This document shows, in pieces, positions 1 through 8,585 of a DNA stretch of 27,701 nucleotides (position 1 is the first letter of the stretch; every line of letters begins with the position of its first letter). The position numbers and the translations under genes are program-made. The stretch is from the NCBI GenBank assembly GCA_047639615.1, contig JBLIOL010000025.1, positions 1-27,701 of the forward strand, written 5' to 3'. The stretch is from CAYWNK01 sp047639615 (GTDB lineage: Bacteria > Planctomycetota > UBA1135 > GCA-002686595). The notes below the pieces were generated by a model. It made no database searches, was not told where the DNA came from, and worked only from the letters and a program-made list of their open reading frames with translations.

Positions 1-85
1 GCTCTAGTGATCCGTCCTGCGATCCAGCGCGGAGCAAAGGCGCGGAGGAGGGGCAGTGCGCTGTGAGCCGATGGCACCCTCCCAT

Positions 86-162
86 CGCCAGCCGCCAGCC
101 GCCAGCCGCCAGCCGCCGGCCTCCACCCTCCGGCCTCCAGACTCCAGCCGCCGGCCTCTGGC
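86..162. repeat. Heptanucleotide tandem repeat (about 11 units)
   Basis: Eleven consecutive 7-base units can be read in register: four perfect CGCCAGC units (86-113), then degenerate units such as CGCCGGC, CTCCGGC, CTCCAGC and CTCTGGC up to 162. The consensus is roughly CKCCRGC. Because 7 is not a multiple of 3, every reading frame stays open through it, giving an artificial Arg/Gly/Trp-rich peptide on the minus strand. That peptide should not be taken as a gene. The degenerate right half suggests an older array with a recently homogenised left half. Confidence 0.9.
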
Positions 163-178
163 CGAGCGCCGTCGGCTC

Positions 179-342
179 CTAGGAGGCTGTTGATTTAGCC
201 GGCTGTTCAGAATGCTGTCCATCGGGCGCCTCGCAAGGCCCACAGATCGATGAATGGCGAGCTATTCGGAGGGTCCGGGCAACGCAGCGAGGCGTTCGAG
301 GGGCGGTGTTCTGGAGAGGCGAATAGATCAACGACCTCCTAG
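179..342. mobile_element. MITE-like inverted-repeat element bounded by CTAG
   Basis: Positions 179-197 and the reverse complement of 324-342 match at 16 of 19 bases. The shared pattern is CTAGGAGG, two differing bases, GTTGAT, one differing base, TA. Both outer ends are CTAG, which could be a 4-bp target duplication flanking a 156-bp element (183-338). IS5-type elements are known to duplicate a 4-bp YTAR-like target. No transposase is encoded inside, so it would be a non-autonomous relic. Element status is inference from the inverted repeat and the CTAG ends. The interval 1-424 holds no other gene that I can support. Confidence 0.5.
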
Positions 343-424
343 TGCCCTGCGCTCTAACCCCGCTCGCTCGCTGCTTCGAGTACGACGGAGCATCCGCATG
401 GGCCTCTCGGTCCCGAACCCAGAT

Positions 425-1048
425 TCAAGAGAGGATCAGAAGCGTCTCAGGGATGCCCTCTTCCAGCAGCCGTTGGCGCAGGCGCTGCCAGCGCTTGGTC
501 ACGGTCGCGATGGGGAGACCCAGGCGTTCGGCCACCTCCTTGTGGGGCAGTCCCTCCAACCCGCAGTGCACCAGCAAGCGGCGCTCCTCCTCGGGTTGTT
601 CCTCGATGGAACTGCGGAAGCTCTTGAGCGCCTCCATCTTCATCATGCGCTGGCTCACTGCGGTGACCGTGTCCGGCAGGTTGCCGAGTGCGAAGAGCCG
701 CGTGGTCGGGCCGGCCGGCTCGCTGGCTCCTTGCCGCGCGCGGCGCATGCCTTCCATGGCGACGTTCTTGGCGATACGAAAGATCCAAGCGCGGAAGGGC
801 ACCTTGTCGGCTTGGAAGGTGTCGATGCGTCGCCAAGCGCGGCACCAGACCTCTTGGATCACGTCGGCGGGGTCGAGGTTGGCGCTGGTGCGGAGGCGGT
901 AGTCGGCCCACGTAAGCAGGGCCGGGCTGAGGCTCTCGTACAACTTGGCAAAGGCCTGCTCGTCGCCATCCTGGGCGGCGCGCGCCAGGGCGGTCTGTAC
1001 GGATTCGGCATCCGTGGCCGGTGCGTTGGGGTCGGGCTCATCCACCAT
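425..1048 (-). CDS. RNA polymerase ECF-type sigma factor
   Basis: A 207-residue protein with the two-domain layout of an extracytoplasmic-function sigma factor. Sigma-2 spans about residues 33-104 and includes DPADVIQEVWCRAW (core binding) and PFRAWIFRIAKNVA (-10 recognition). Sigma-4 spans about 140-196, with the helix-turn-helix around LPHKEVAERLGLPIATVTKR. It should direct RNA polymerase to a small regulon. There is no anti-sigma gene beside it. Instead a Ser/Thr kinase gene starts 49 bp away on the other strand, and sigma-kinase pairing of this kind is common in planctomycetes, so control by phosphorylation is plausible (inference). The ATG at 1046-1048 is the first good start. A TACAAT hexamer lies only six bases before it on the coding strand, so the transcript may be leaderless. 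Confidence 0.92.
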   Translation of the reverse strand: MVDEPDPNAPATDAESVQTALARAAQDGDEQAFAKLYESLSPALLTWADYRLRTSANLDPADVIQEVWCRAWRRIDTFQADKVPFRAWIFRIAKNVAMEGMRRARQGASEPAGPTTRLFALGNLPDTVTAVSQRMMKMEALKSFRSSIEEQPEEERRLLVHCGLEGLPHKEVAERLGLPIATVTKRWQRLRQRLLEEGIPETLLILS

Positions 1049-1097
1049 GGCTCAATTGTAGCCAGAAGGCCGCTGTGGGGGCGTAGGATAGGGGCTC
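1049..1097. promoter_or_regulatory. Divergent promoter region between sigma factor and kinase genes
   Basis: This 49-bp gap separates two divergent start codons and must hold both promoters unless they reach into coding sequence. The minus strand carries TACAAT (complement of 1055-1060), a reasonable -10 box whose expected start point would fall at the sigma gene's ATG. I see no convincing -35 box at the matching distance. On the plus strand a purine-rich AGGGG (about 1090-1094) could act as ribosome binding site for the kinase gene. Confidence 0.35.
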
Positions 1098-4000
1098 ATG
1101 ACATCCCCGACCGAGCCCCAGGACGATGAGGAGCGGGCCGCGGCCTTCGATTTCCTTTCCGAACTGCTCGAGGATCGGGATAGCGGAGTGCAGCGGCCTC
1201 TGGCGGAGTACCTGGCCCACTATCCCGGGCACGAGGATGCGGTGGCCGTGGAGTACGCGCGCTACTTGGAGGAGGAACGTGCCGCGGCGTCCGCAGCCGA
1301 GCAACCGGCGGGTGCTGAGGATGGACCCAGTATCGGCCACTATCGCTTGCTGCGCTTGCTCGGAAAGGGCGGTCAAGGCGAGGTCTGGTTGGCCGAGGAT
1401 CCGCGCTTGCGGCGCGAGGTAGCGATCAAGCGACTGATGGGGTTGGTCACCGAAGATCGCCGCCTGCGGCTCGAGCGCGAGGCGCGAGCGGCGGCGCGCT
1501 TGGCGCACCCGGGCATCTGCGGGCTCCTGGACGCGGATCTTACCTGCGAAGAACCCTACCTCGTGATGGAGTACATCGAGGGTGAGGACATGGCCGCCAA
1601 ATTGGCGCGCGCGCGCCTGGCACGCAGCGCCGGTACGGGCCAGGCTGGCGACGAGAGCGGGCCGTGGATCCCTCGCGATCAGAGCGAACTTTCAGAGCTC
1701 TTGAACATCTTCGAGAGCCTGCTGCGCGCTTTGCACGTGGCGCATATGGCGGGGCTCGTGCACCGCGATGTGAAGCCCGGCAATGTGCTCATGGCCAAGG
1801 ATGGTACGCCGGTGCTCTTGGACTTTGGCTTGGCCACGGGCGATGACCAGGATCTGCAGCTCACCCGCGAGGGCGACGTCTTCGGGACGCCGGCCTACAT
1901 GGCGCCGGAGCAGGTGCGCGGCGAGCCGGGCGACAGCATGGACGGCACGACGGACGTCTTTGCGGCTGGCATCATGCTCTTCCAAGCCTTGACTGGATCC
2001 CTGCCCTTTCAAAGCAAGTCCATGCACGGGCTAGCGCGCGCCATCATCGAGCGTCCTCTGCCTAAGGCCAAGTCCGGGAGCTGGACCCTGCCGCTGGATG
2101 TGCAAGCCGTCTTGCAACACGCCTGCGAGAAGGAAACCTCCGCGCGCTATCCGACGGCCCTCGCCTTCGCGGAAGATCTGCGCCGCGTGCAGGCCTGGGA
2201 GCCCGTGCATGCGCGCCACATCGGACCTGTGCAGCGCATCTCTCGCTGGGCTCGGCGCGAGCGCGTGCTGGCGCGCTCCTTGCTCGCGATTATCGTCATC
2301 GTCGGCTTGTCCTTCGGATTACTCAAGGACTCCTGGCGCTCCCAGGCCGAGTCCTCCCTGGAGACGGTCAAGTCGAAGGATCACGAGCTAGGCACGACCC
2401 TCGCCGACAGTATTCCGGACCTCTTGGCGCGTTGTCCTGCGGCGGCCTTGGCGCTCGGGATCGAGGCGCTCAATCGTACGCAGAACAACCGCGCTAGGCG
2501 CGCGCTGTACGGGCCCATGGAGCAGTGCCGCCTCTTGGCGCGCTATGCATCCACACGCGGTTCGCGTCCCTTGGACTTCCTCGTGCGCGAGGGCGCGCGC
2601 GAGATGCTGATGCTCGACAAGCACGGCGGGGTCTCCCGCTGGGACTTAGACAATCCCGGTTCCGAGCGGGGCGAGCGCTTGCTCAGCTTGCCCGGCATCG
2701 ACTCCGATCGCGGCATGCTGGTGCCCTTCCCCGACGGAGTCCGGGTGGCTTATGCCCTGTCCCAGGGCGGCGTGGGCGTGATCGATCTGGAAGCGGGTCG
2801 CTTGCTCTGGAGCTTGCCCGGCGACGGCACTCAGTACGGTTGGGTAGCCATCGATCCCAGCGGTGCGCGCTTGGCTGTTCAGGCTACGGAGGGCGCAACG
2901 CACGTGTACGCGGCGCAGGGTGGCGAAGTGTTATTGGTGATCCCCGGCGAGCAACGCCGCGCCGCTCTCGTGCGCTTTCACCCGAGCGAGGATCTGTTGC
3001 TCACCAGTGGCGCACGGCGCTCCAACGGCATCGAAGGCGGCGGGCAATCCGCGCACCTATGGAACGGGACTAGCGGCGAACTCGTCGCCGAACTCGTTGG
3101 CCATCAGGGCGCGATCCGCTGGGCGGAGTTTGATTCCGACGGGATGCGCATAGCCACGACGGATGCACACGGACGGCTGCGCCTCTGGCATGGAATTAGC
3201 GGCGCACCGGAAGGCGTGCCTACGGACTTGGGTGGGTCATTGGGTCCGGCGCGCTTCGGCCCGCAGGGTGACTGGTTGGCGGTGGGCGCTGAGCAGGGCA
3301 CTTGGCTGATCGCCCTGGATGGAACGATTGAGCCACGCTTTCTCGATGGGCATGCTAGCCGCGTGCAGACCCTGGCCTTCACGCCGGACGGACAGCGCCT
3401 CCTAACCGGCGCCTTCGACACCACCGTGCGTTGTTGGTCGGTGGCGAGCGGCGAGTTTGATTTCCTGTGCCGCGCCTACATGCGTCCGACTCGCTTGGAG
3501 CTCTCGGCCGACGGGCAGCGTTTGTATGTGGGCGACATCGGCGAGTACTTACACGCCTTCCGCATGACGCCCGCGCCCTACGCCTATGGCTTGGGCGTGC
3601 CCGGTCGCGCGATTTCCTGGACCGCCTTTGACGACAGCGGTGAACGTGCACTACTGGGGGACACGGGCGGAGGCTTGAGCATCCATGCAACGCCTTCGCA
3701 GGCCGCGGGCGCAGGTGCGCCGAGCGCGGGCGCTGTGCTCTTCCAGCGTCAAGATCACGGGCAGGGGCTGGTCGGTGGGGAGCTCGGTCCGGGTGGTTCC
3801 GTGCTGACCTATACGGCGGCCGGTGAGTTGGCTCTTTGGAATCGTGCGCGACCTCTGGAGCCGGCCCGCATGGGCGCGCTACTGGGTCCGCTCAAGGCGG
3901 CTGCCTTTGCTCGGGACGGCACGCCCTTCCTGTTGGACGCGCAGGGCAAGCTCATGCGCGCCACCCCGGCCGCCGCTGGTCTGCAACTCGACCACTTCGG

Positions 4001-4745
4001 CGGCGCTGAGTCGGAGGCCTTCCTGGACTTGGCCTGCTTGCCGAGCCAACCCTGGGTCCTTGCCCTACGCTCGGATGCCCTGTGCGTGTTGGATTTGCAC
4101 GACGGCGACGTACTAGCCACGCTCACCTGGGACAAGCCCGGTGCACAGGCCCTGGGCTTCGCCGAGGGCTCCTCCAACGGACGAGTCGCGGTGCGTTGCG
4201 CCGACATGCAGCTGCGCATCTTCGACGTAGGCGCGCACCTCGCAAGCGGCACGCCGGAGCCGCTCGCGCTCAATCCGATCCTCTCACCAGAGCTGGCCAC
4301 CTTCGTGGCTGACCGTCTGGTCTCCGCCAATGCCGGCGGGCCGGACCGCGTGCGAGCTCTGCCCCTGCGCAATCTCAGCATGGGTGAGTCCAAGGAGCTC
4401 GGTGTGATGCCGGTGGAGCGCACCTCCGGCACCGAACGCAGCCTGAGCGCCACCGTCACCTGCCTCGGCGCCGACCCCGCCGGCGAGCTGCTGGTCATGG
4501 GCACGGCCGAGAGCACCGTCTGGGTCTGGGATGTTCAAGACGGCGGCATCGTGAGCTCCAACGACCTGCATGCAGCGCCCCTGCGCAGCGTGCACTTCTC
4601 ACCGGGGACCGGCGAGAAGCGCATCCTATCCCTCGACACCGCCGGCCAGGCCCGCATCTGGCCTGTACGCCCCGGTAGCGAAGCCCGCATGCAAAAGCCC
4701 CGCGATCTGGATCGCTGGGAACGCGAACGCTGGCTGCCGGAGTAA
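1098..4745 (+). CDS. Membrane-anchored Ser/Thr protein kinase with C-terminal WD40-type propeller
   Basis: A 1215-residue protein. An acidic N-terminal segment (1-75) precedes a complete Hanks-type kinase domain (about 81-370): glycine loop GKGGQGEV (about 89-96), catalytic Lys111 in VAIK, the HRD loop HRDVKPGN (222-229), DFG at 242-244, and the GTPAYMAPEQ activation segment. One hydrophobic helix (about 394-412) follows, then some 800 residues of beta-rich repeats with WD40-type signatures such as DTTVRCWSVASG and STVWVWDVQDG. The layout suggests a cytoplasmic kinase, a single membrane span and a sensor or scaffold propeller outside. All catalytic motifs are intact, so it should be active. 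It is divergent from the ECF sigma gene, its likely partner. Its ligand and substrates cannot be read from the sequence. Confidence 0.93.
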   Translation: MTSPTEPQDDEERAAAFDFLSELLEDRDSGVQRPLAEYLAHYPGHEDAVAVEYARYLEEERAAASAAEQPAGAEDGPSIGHYRLLRLLGKGGQGEVWLAEDPRLRREVAIKRLMGLVTEDRRLRLEREARAAARLAHPGICGLLDADLTCEEPYLVMEYIEGEDMAAKLARARLARSAGTGQAGDESGPWIPRDQSELSELLNIFESLLRALHVAHMAGLVHRDVKPGNVLMAKDGTPVLLDFGLATGDDQDLQLTREGDVFGTPAYMAPEQVRGEPGDSMDGTTDVFAAGIMLFQALTGSLPFQSKSMHGLARAIIERPLPKAKSGSWTLPLDVQAVLQHACEKETSARYPTALAFAEDLRRVQAWEPVHARHIGPVQRISRWARRERVLARSLLAIIVIVGLSFGLLKDSWRSQAESSLETVKSKDHELGTTLADSIPDLLARCPAAALALGIEALNRTQNNRARRALYGPMEQCRLLARYASTRGSRPLDFLVREGAREMLMLDKHGGVSRWDLDNPGSERGERLLSLPGIDSDRGMLVPFPDGVRVAYALSQGGVGVIDLEAGRLLWSLPGDGTQYGWVAIDPSGARLAVQATEGATHVYAAQGGEVLLVIPGEQRRAALVRFHPSEDLLLTSGARRSNGIEGGGQSAHLWNGTSGELVAELVGHQGAIRWAEFDSDGMRIATTDAHGRLRLWHGISGAPEGVPTDLGGSLGPARFGPQGDWLAVGAEQGTWLIALDGTIEPRFLDGHASRVQTLAFTPDGQRLLTGAFDTTVRCWSVASGEFDFLCRAYMRPTRLELSADGQRLYVGDIGEYLHAFRMTPAPYAYGLGVPGRAISWTAFDDSGERALLGDTGGGLSIHATPSQAAGAGAPSAGAVLFQRQDHGQGLVGGELGPGGSVLTYTAAGELALWNRARPLEPARMGALLGPLKAAAFARDGTPFLLDAQGKLMRATPAAAGLQLDHFGGAESEAFLDLACLPSQPWVLALRSDALCVLDLHDGDVLATLTWDKPGAQALGFAEGSSNGRVAVRCADMQLRIFDVGAHLASGTPEPLALNPILSPELATFVADRLVSANAGGPDRVRALPLRNLSMGESKELGVMPVERTSGTERSLSATVTCLGADPAGELLVMGTAESTVWVWDVQDGGIVSSNDLHAAPLRSVHFSPGTGEKRILSLDTAGQARIWPVRPGSEARMQKPRDLDRWERERWLPE

Positions 4746-4759
4746 GCGCCGGAGTAAGC
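4736..4759. repeat. 12-bp tandem duplication across the kinase stop codon
   Basis: GCCGGAGTAAGC occurs twice back to back (4736-4747 and 4748-4759), followed by a third partial unit. The unit contains the TAA stop, so a second in-frame TAA lies 12 bases after the first (4755-4757). This is most simply replication slippage. The rest of the gap to 4907 holds one weak hairpin (4849-4853 with 4864-4868) and nothing else I can name. Confidence 0.85.
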
Positions 4760-4907
4760 GCCGGGGGCGAGCCGGGAAATTCTTCGAGATTCGTTGTCCG
4801 CTGGCCCTGCGTGGGGTCATGAAGGAGGCCCAGGCGAGGTTGCTTGGGGGACGGGCGCGTAAGCGTCCGCCATCGAGGCCCTACCCGCGGGATTGCCCGC
4901 TACTCCC

Positions 4908-6653
4908 ATGCTTACTTGCCGTACTCCCTTCGTGGCCGCCATTGCTGTGGCCTTTCTGACCACCTCAGCCCAGGGGCAGGGCGTGGTCTTTTCGATCTCC
5001 TGGAACGGACCCACGGTGGGCGTCCCCGACACGGCTACGGCCGTGCCGATTACCGAGGGAGACATCCTGGCTGCTGCGCCCTTTGGCGTGCCGGCTTTAG
5101 GGCCCTTGCCGGCTCCGTTCATCGCGCGCACCCATGGGGCTGGGGGCCTGGGCTTGATGGCTGGGTGTGTGGGGCACCCGGGCGGTACGCCGTGCTTCGT
5201 GGAGGTGGATGCCTTGTCCATGGGGACCGATCCCGTGTTGACGCCCAATGGCGTGGGCCAGGGCGGCTTGTGCTGGTCGACGGATGAGTTCGCGACGGGC
5301 TTTCCCTCGCCACTGATGCCGAACCTGTTCAGCGAGTTCCCGGCGGCCGACACCAGCGCCGACGTTTGGACCAACAACATCCCCATGTTTGGTGCGCCTC
5401 TACCGCCCTTTGCCTCGCCGCCCGATCATCGCGGCTTCTTGGATGGCAATGGCGTTGCGAGCTTCACCGGCTTCACCTACCCGGGGCTCGGGCTGATCGA
5501 GCCCAACCCGCCCGCCGCTGGTCCGGCCAGCGCCGGCGACGACTTGGACGCCTTGACCTTCAACCACCAGCCCGGTGCGCGCGCGTACTTCTCCTTGGAT
5601 AGTGGCTTTCTGGATCCGGTCACCGGCGTGTTCAACACGGGCTCGGCTGGAGCTCACGGCTTCTCGGGTTCGGATGTACTCATGAGCACGACCGCCGGAC
5701 CGGTGGTCTTTGCTCCCGGTCCGCTGCTCGGCCTCGACATGGTCGGGCCGCAGGACGACTTGGATGCGCTCTACCTGTGGGAGAACGGTAGCGGCGCTTT
5801 CGAGCCCAGCCTTGCGCCCTACGACTGGCTTGCCGGCGGCACGGATCTGCTGCTCTTCAGCGTGCGTCGCGGTTCGCCCGTGATCGGTTTCCCCGACAGC
5901 ATCTTCGGCATTCCGATCTCGGAGGGAGACATCCTGACGACTCCCTTGGCCACTGCAGCTGGCGGCGTCTCGCCCTTCCCCGGCATTTTTATCGCTGCTG
6001 AGAACCTGGGCCTAGCCACGGGTCGCTCCGGTCTCTTGAGCTTCCCCTTCGACGATGATTTGAACGCCCTTGCAGGTAAGCAGAACGCCTTCATGGACTG
6101 CAATGGCAACGGCATCGAGGACGTGGTCGACATCGCTTTCGGCGCTCCCGATGCGAACATGAACGGCATCCCGGACAGCTGCGAAACATCCTTCTACTCC
6201 ACGTTCTGCTTCTGCGCCGCCGGCGCCCCCTGCGGTAACGCGGACCCCACAGCTGGCTGCACCAACAGCACTGGAAGTGGCGGACTGTTGACCCCGAGTG
6301 GCAGCACCAGCATCGGTTCGGATGACCTGGTCTTGACGGCTACGAGTCTTCCGCCCCTGGCCTTCGGCATTCCCTTCATGGGCCCGAGCACGACCCCCGC
6401 GGTGGTCTTCGGTGATGGCCTGCGCTGTGTAGCTGGCGGTCTCTGGCGCTTCCCGATCGTGATGGCTGATGCGGCCGGAACCGTGGCCATCGGCCCGGGC
6501 CTGGTGGCCAGCTCGATAGCGCTGAATCCGCCCGCAGGGCAGATCGCCCTGGGCTCCACTTGGAATTTCCAGCACTGGTACCGCGACCCCTTCGGCCCCT
6601 GTGGCACCGGCTACTCGGTGACCAACGCTGTTTCCGCCACTTTCGTCCCCTAG
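4908..6653 (+). CDS. Secreted repeat protein with calcium-type Asp repeats, paralog A
   Basis: I place the start at ATG 4908 rather than the upstream in-frame TTG (4893), because it begins a clean signal peptide ending near TTSAQG (581 residues). The mature protein has three related modules. Each begins with a beta strand of FS-x-hydrophobic type and ends in an Asp-rich DDLDAL-like motif (about residues 210, 282 and 382). Modules 1 and 3 share a pattern of VG or IG, then PD or PDS, then SEGDIL or TEGDIL. A calcium-type segment follows (about 396-427, DCNGNG through NMNGIPDSCE). The C-terminal domain (430-581) is rich in Cys and Trp, with CFCAAGAPCGN, GLRCVAGGLWRF and WYRDPFGPCG. Export and calcium binding are inferred. 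I do not recognise a named family for the triple module. Confidence 0.8.
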   Translation: MLTCRTPFVAAIAVAFLTTSAQGQGVVFSISWNGPTVGVPDTATAVPITEGDILAAAPFGVPALGPLPAPFIARTHGAGGLGLMAGCVGHPGGTPCFVEVDALSMGTDPVLTPNGVGQGGLCWSTDEFATGFPSPLMPNLFSEFPAADTSADVWTNNIPMFGAPLPPFASPPDHRGFLDGNGVASFTGFTYPGLGLIEPNPPAAGPASAGDDLDALTFNHQPGARAYFSLDSGFLDPVTGVFNTGSAGAHGFSGSDVLMSTTAGPVVFAPGPLLGLDMVGPQDDLDALYLWENGSGAFEPSLAPYDWLAGGTDLLLFSVRRGSPVIGFPDSIFGIPISEGDILTTPLATAAGGVSPFPGIFIAAENLGLATGRSGLLSFPFDDDLNALAGKQNAFMDCNGNGIEDVVDIAFGAPDANMNGIPDSCETSFYSTFCFCAAGAPCGNADPTAGCTNSTGSGGLLTPSGSTSIGSDDLVLTATSLPPLAFGIPFMGPSTTPAVVFGDGLRCVAGGLWRFPIVMADAAGTVAIGPGLVASSIALNPPAGQIALGSTWNFQHWYRDPFGPCGTGYSVTNAVSATFVP

Positions 6654-6678
6654 GGGGTCGATGCCAGCTTGATGCACC

Positions 6679-6704
6679 GGCCCGGGCCTCATACGGCTCG
6701 GGCC
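6679..6704 (+). terminator. Stem-loop after paralog A
   Basis: GGCCCGGGCC (6679-6688) can pair with GGCTCGGGCC (6695-6704) over 10 bp with one G-U wobble and a six-base loop, 25 bases after the stop codon. No U tract follows, so it may be a pause or mRNA-stabilising hairpin rather than an intrinsic terminator. Confidence 0.5.
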
Positions 6705-6710
6705 CATCTC

Positions 6711-6731
6711 GGGCTACTATTGAGGTAGCCC
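6711..6731. promoter_or_regulatory. Inverted repeat just upstream of paralog B ribosome site
   Basis: GGGCTAC (6711-6717) and GTAGCCC (6725-6731) form a perfect 7-bp inverted repeat with a seven-base spacer, directly ahead of the GAGGA ribosome binding site (6736-6740) of the next gene. It could be an operator or a 5' untranslated hairpin. No regulator is identifiable. Confidence 0.4.
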
Positions 6732-6746
6732 CTCCGAGGACCTCCC

Positions 6747-8558
6747 ATGCGACTCTCCCAATCCTGTCAGCGACTTTTCACAACCGCATTGTTCTCGCCC
6801 CTCCTGCTGGTGGCCGCCAGTGCACAGGAAGAGGGAGTCTCTGCACCCACACGCGTGACCTTCTCGGTGGAGTTCCACGGTCCGATCATCGGCACGAGCA
6901 CGCCCATGGGAACGCCCTACAGCGAAGGCGACATCCTGCAGGCCACCAACTTGGATGGACTAGGCCTCGCTCCGCCGCCCTTGCAGCTTATGGATGGCGG
7001 CACCCTCGGTCTCCCGAACTACAGCCAGTGCTTTGCTACCGGTCACGGGCCTGGCGATGGCTGCGGTATCGAAATCGACGCGCTCTCCTTTGGCGCGGAT
7101 CACTTGCTTCAGGATGTGGCGGGGGAGCAGTTCTCAATCCTCTTCTCGGTCGAGGAACGCGCCATCGGTAGCAGTCAGCTGATGACCAATCCCTCCGTTC
7201 TGACGGAGGCGCCCCCCGGCGATTCGAGCTCGGATGTGTGGATCAGCCTGCCGCTCGCCTTACCGCCGCTTCCGCCGTCGATGCCGGGTCAACATGTCGG
7301 TCTCTTCGACGGCAACGGGCTCTCCGGTACTCAGGGATTTCAGGGCAACTACAAGGGCCTTGGTCTCCAGGAGCCCAACCGCGTTGGCTTTGGTCTGCCT
7401 GCCTTTCCCTTCGATGAGGGCGACAACCTCGACGCCCTCGACGTGGGACCGCCCGTGAACCCGCTCAACCAGTCGGTCTTCTTCTCTGTCGATGGCCCGC
7501 TCGCCAGCGGCGGCGCCCAAGGCAGCAACACGGCCGCCACTTTCAACCTCCCCGTACCCGTGCAAGGTGGGGATGTGCTGGAGCGGCACCCGACCCTGGG
7601 CGTGCGCCTCTACGCAGAAGCCGCACAGCTCGGTCTCGGTATAGGCGACGACTTGGACGCGCTGATTCTCGCTGAGAACGGCACCGCGGGCTACCAGCCC
7701 TCGTCCATGCCCTATGACTGGACGGGCCTGCCCTTGCAGGGCAGCCCCCCGGACATGCTGCTCTTCAGTGTGCGCGCCAACAGCCCGATCGTCGGCATGC
7801 TCGACTCGCTCATGGGTCTGCCCATCGAGCCCGGCGATCTCTTGATCCCGCCGCCCATGCAGGGCCTTGGCCTGGCTCCCGGCATCTTCATCTCGGCTGA
7901 GTCCCTAGGTCTGAACACCAGTCGCAGCGGCGGCGAGCCCGACGACATGGACGGCGCCGATTTGGAAGACGAGCCCTTCGAAGACTGCCAAGGCAACGGC
8001 GTCGACGACACCGTCGATATCGCGCTCGGCACCTCCGACGACGACAACCTGAACAACATCCCGGACGAGTGCGAAGAGCCCGGCACCATGTTCTGCGAGT
8101 GCACAGCGCCCATGGCACCCTGCGGCAACCCCGACCCCAGCGCCGGCTGCGAGAACTCCACCGGCGCGGGTGCCACCCTCATGGGCATGGGCAGCTCGAG
8201 TGTCTTCGAGGACGACCTCATGCTGGTCATGGACCAATTGCCCGCGAGCCAATTCGGCATCGTCTTCATGGGCGAGGCGTCCCTGGGCACACCCGTGGTG
8301 CTCAAGGATGGCTCTCGCTGCGTCAGCCCCGGCTCTCTCAGCCTCTACCGTTTCCTCCCGGCCTTCGCTTCAAGCGGCTCCGGATCGGCATCGGTCTCCA
8401 GCGTCATCGACTACTCCTGCGGTGGTTCCTTACCCACTGCCGCCTGCATCACCAGCGGTGCCACCTGGTACTTCCAAGGCTGGTACCGCGATCCCTCCGG
8501 CCCCTGCGGCCAGGGCTCGAACCTGACCAACGGCCTGGCCGTGGTGTTCACGCCCTGA
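6747..8558 (+). CDS. Secreted repeat protein with calcium-type Asp repeats, paralog B
   Basis: A 603-residue protein. ATG 6747 has a good ribosome site (GAGGA, six bases upstream) and opens a signal peptide ending near VAASAQ. It shares the full architecture of its upstream neighbour: a first module with SEGDILQA and an Asp-rich close (DEGDNLDAL), a second closing with GDDLDALILAENG, a third starting LLFSVRANSPIVG, then a calcium-type segment (DCQGNG through LNNIPDECE). The C-terminal domain has CECTAPMAPCGN, GSRCVSPGSL and WYRDPSGPCG. The pair arose by tandem duplication and has diverged clearly. The third module's close is degraded into a DDMDGADLEDE acidic stretch. Likely a cell-surface or extracellular structural or adhesive protein (inference). 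Confidence 0.8.
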   Translation: MRLSQSCQRLFTTALFSPLLLVAASAQEEGVSAPTRVTFSVEFHGPIIGTSTPMGTPYSEGDILQATNLDGLGLAPPPLQLMDGGTLGLPNYSQCFATGHGPGDGCGIEIDALSFGADHLLQDVAGEQFSILFSVEERAIGSSQLMTNPSVLTEAPPGDSSSDVWISLPLALPPLPPSMPGQHVGLFDGNGLSGTQGFQGNYKGLGLQEPNRVGFGLPAFPFDEGDNLDALDVGPPVNPLNQSVFFSVDGPLASGGAQGSNTAATFNLPVPVQGGDVLERHPTLGVRLYAEAAQLGLGIGDDLDALILAENGTAGYQPSSMPYDWTGLPLQGSPPDMLLFSVRANSPIVGMLDSLMGLPIEPGDLLIPPPMQGLGLAPGIFISAESLGLNTSRSGGEPDDMDGADLEDEPFEDCQGNGVDDTVDIALGTSDDDNLNNIPDECEEPGTMFCECTAPMAPCGNPDPSAGCENSTGAGATLMGMGSSSVFEDDLMLVMDQLPASQFGIVFMGEASLGTPVVLKDGSRCVSPGSLSLYRFLPAFASSGSGSASVSSVIDYSCGGSLPTAACITSGATWYFQGWYRDPSGPCGQGSNLTNGLAVVFTP

Positions 8559-8559
8559 T

Positions 8560-8585
8560 CCCAGCGTCGTCATCGATAAGCTGGG
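8560..8585 (+). terminator. Weak stem-loop after paralog B
   Basis: CCCAGC (8560-8565) pairs with GCTGGG (8580-8585) across a 14-base loop, two bases after the stop codon. There is no U tract. A second small hairpin (CACGG with CCGTG) lies further on in the gap. Both are weak calls. Confidence 0.3.

Noticed and set aside
86..162. Heptamer array considered as CRISPR-like
   Set aside because: Units are 7 bp with no spacers.
4..243. Minus-strand frame encoding an Arg/Gly/Trp-rich repeat peptide
   Set aside because: The peptide comes from the heptamer array, which is open in all frames. There is no evidence of a gene.
254..1129. Long plus-strand open frame opposite the ECF sigma gene
   Set aside because: It is antisense to a clear sigma factor and has no recognisable domain. 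High GC content keeps such frames open.
8556..8585. TGA followed by a hairpin at the end of paralog B, considered as a second Sec codon
   Set aside because: The frame meets TAA seven codons later, and paralog A ends at the same point with TAG, so it is an ordinary stop.
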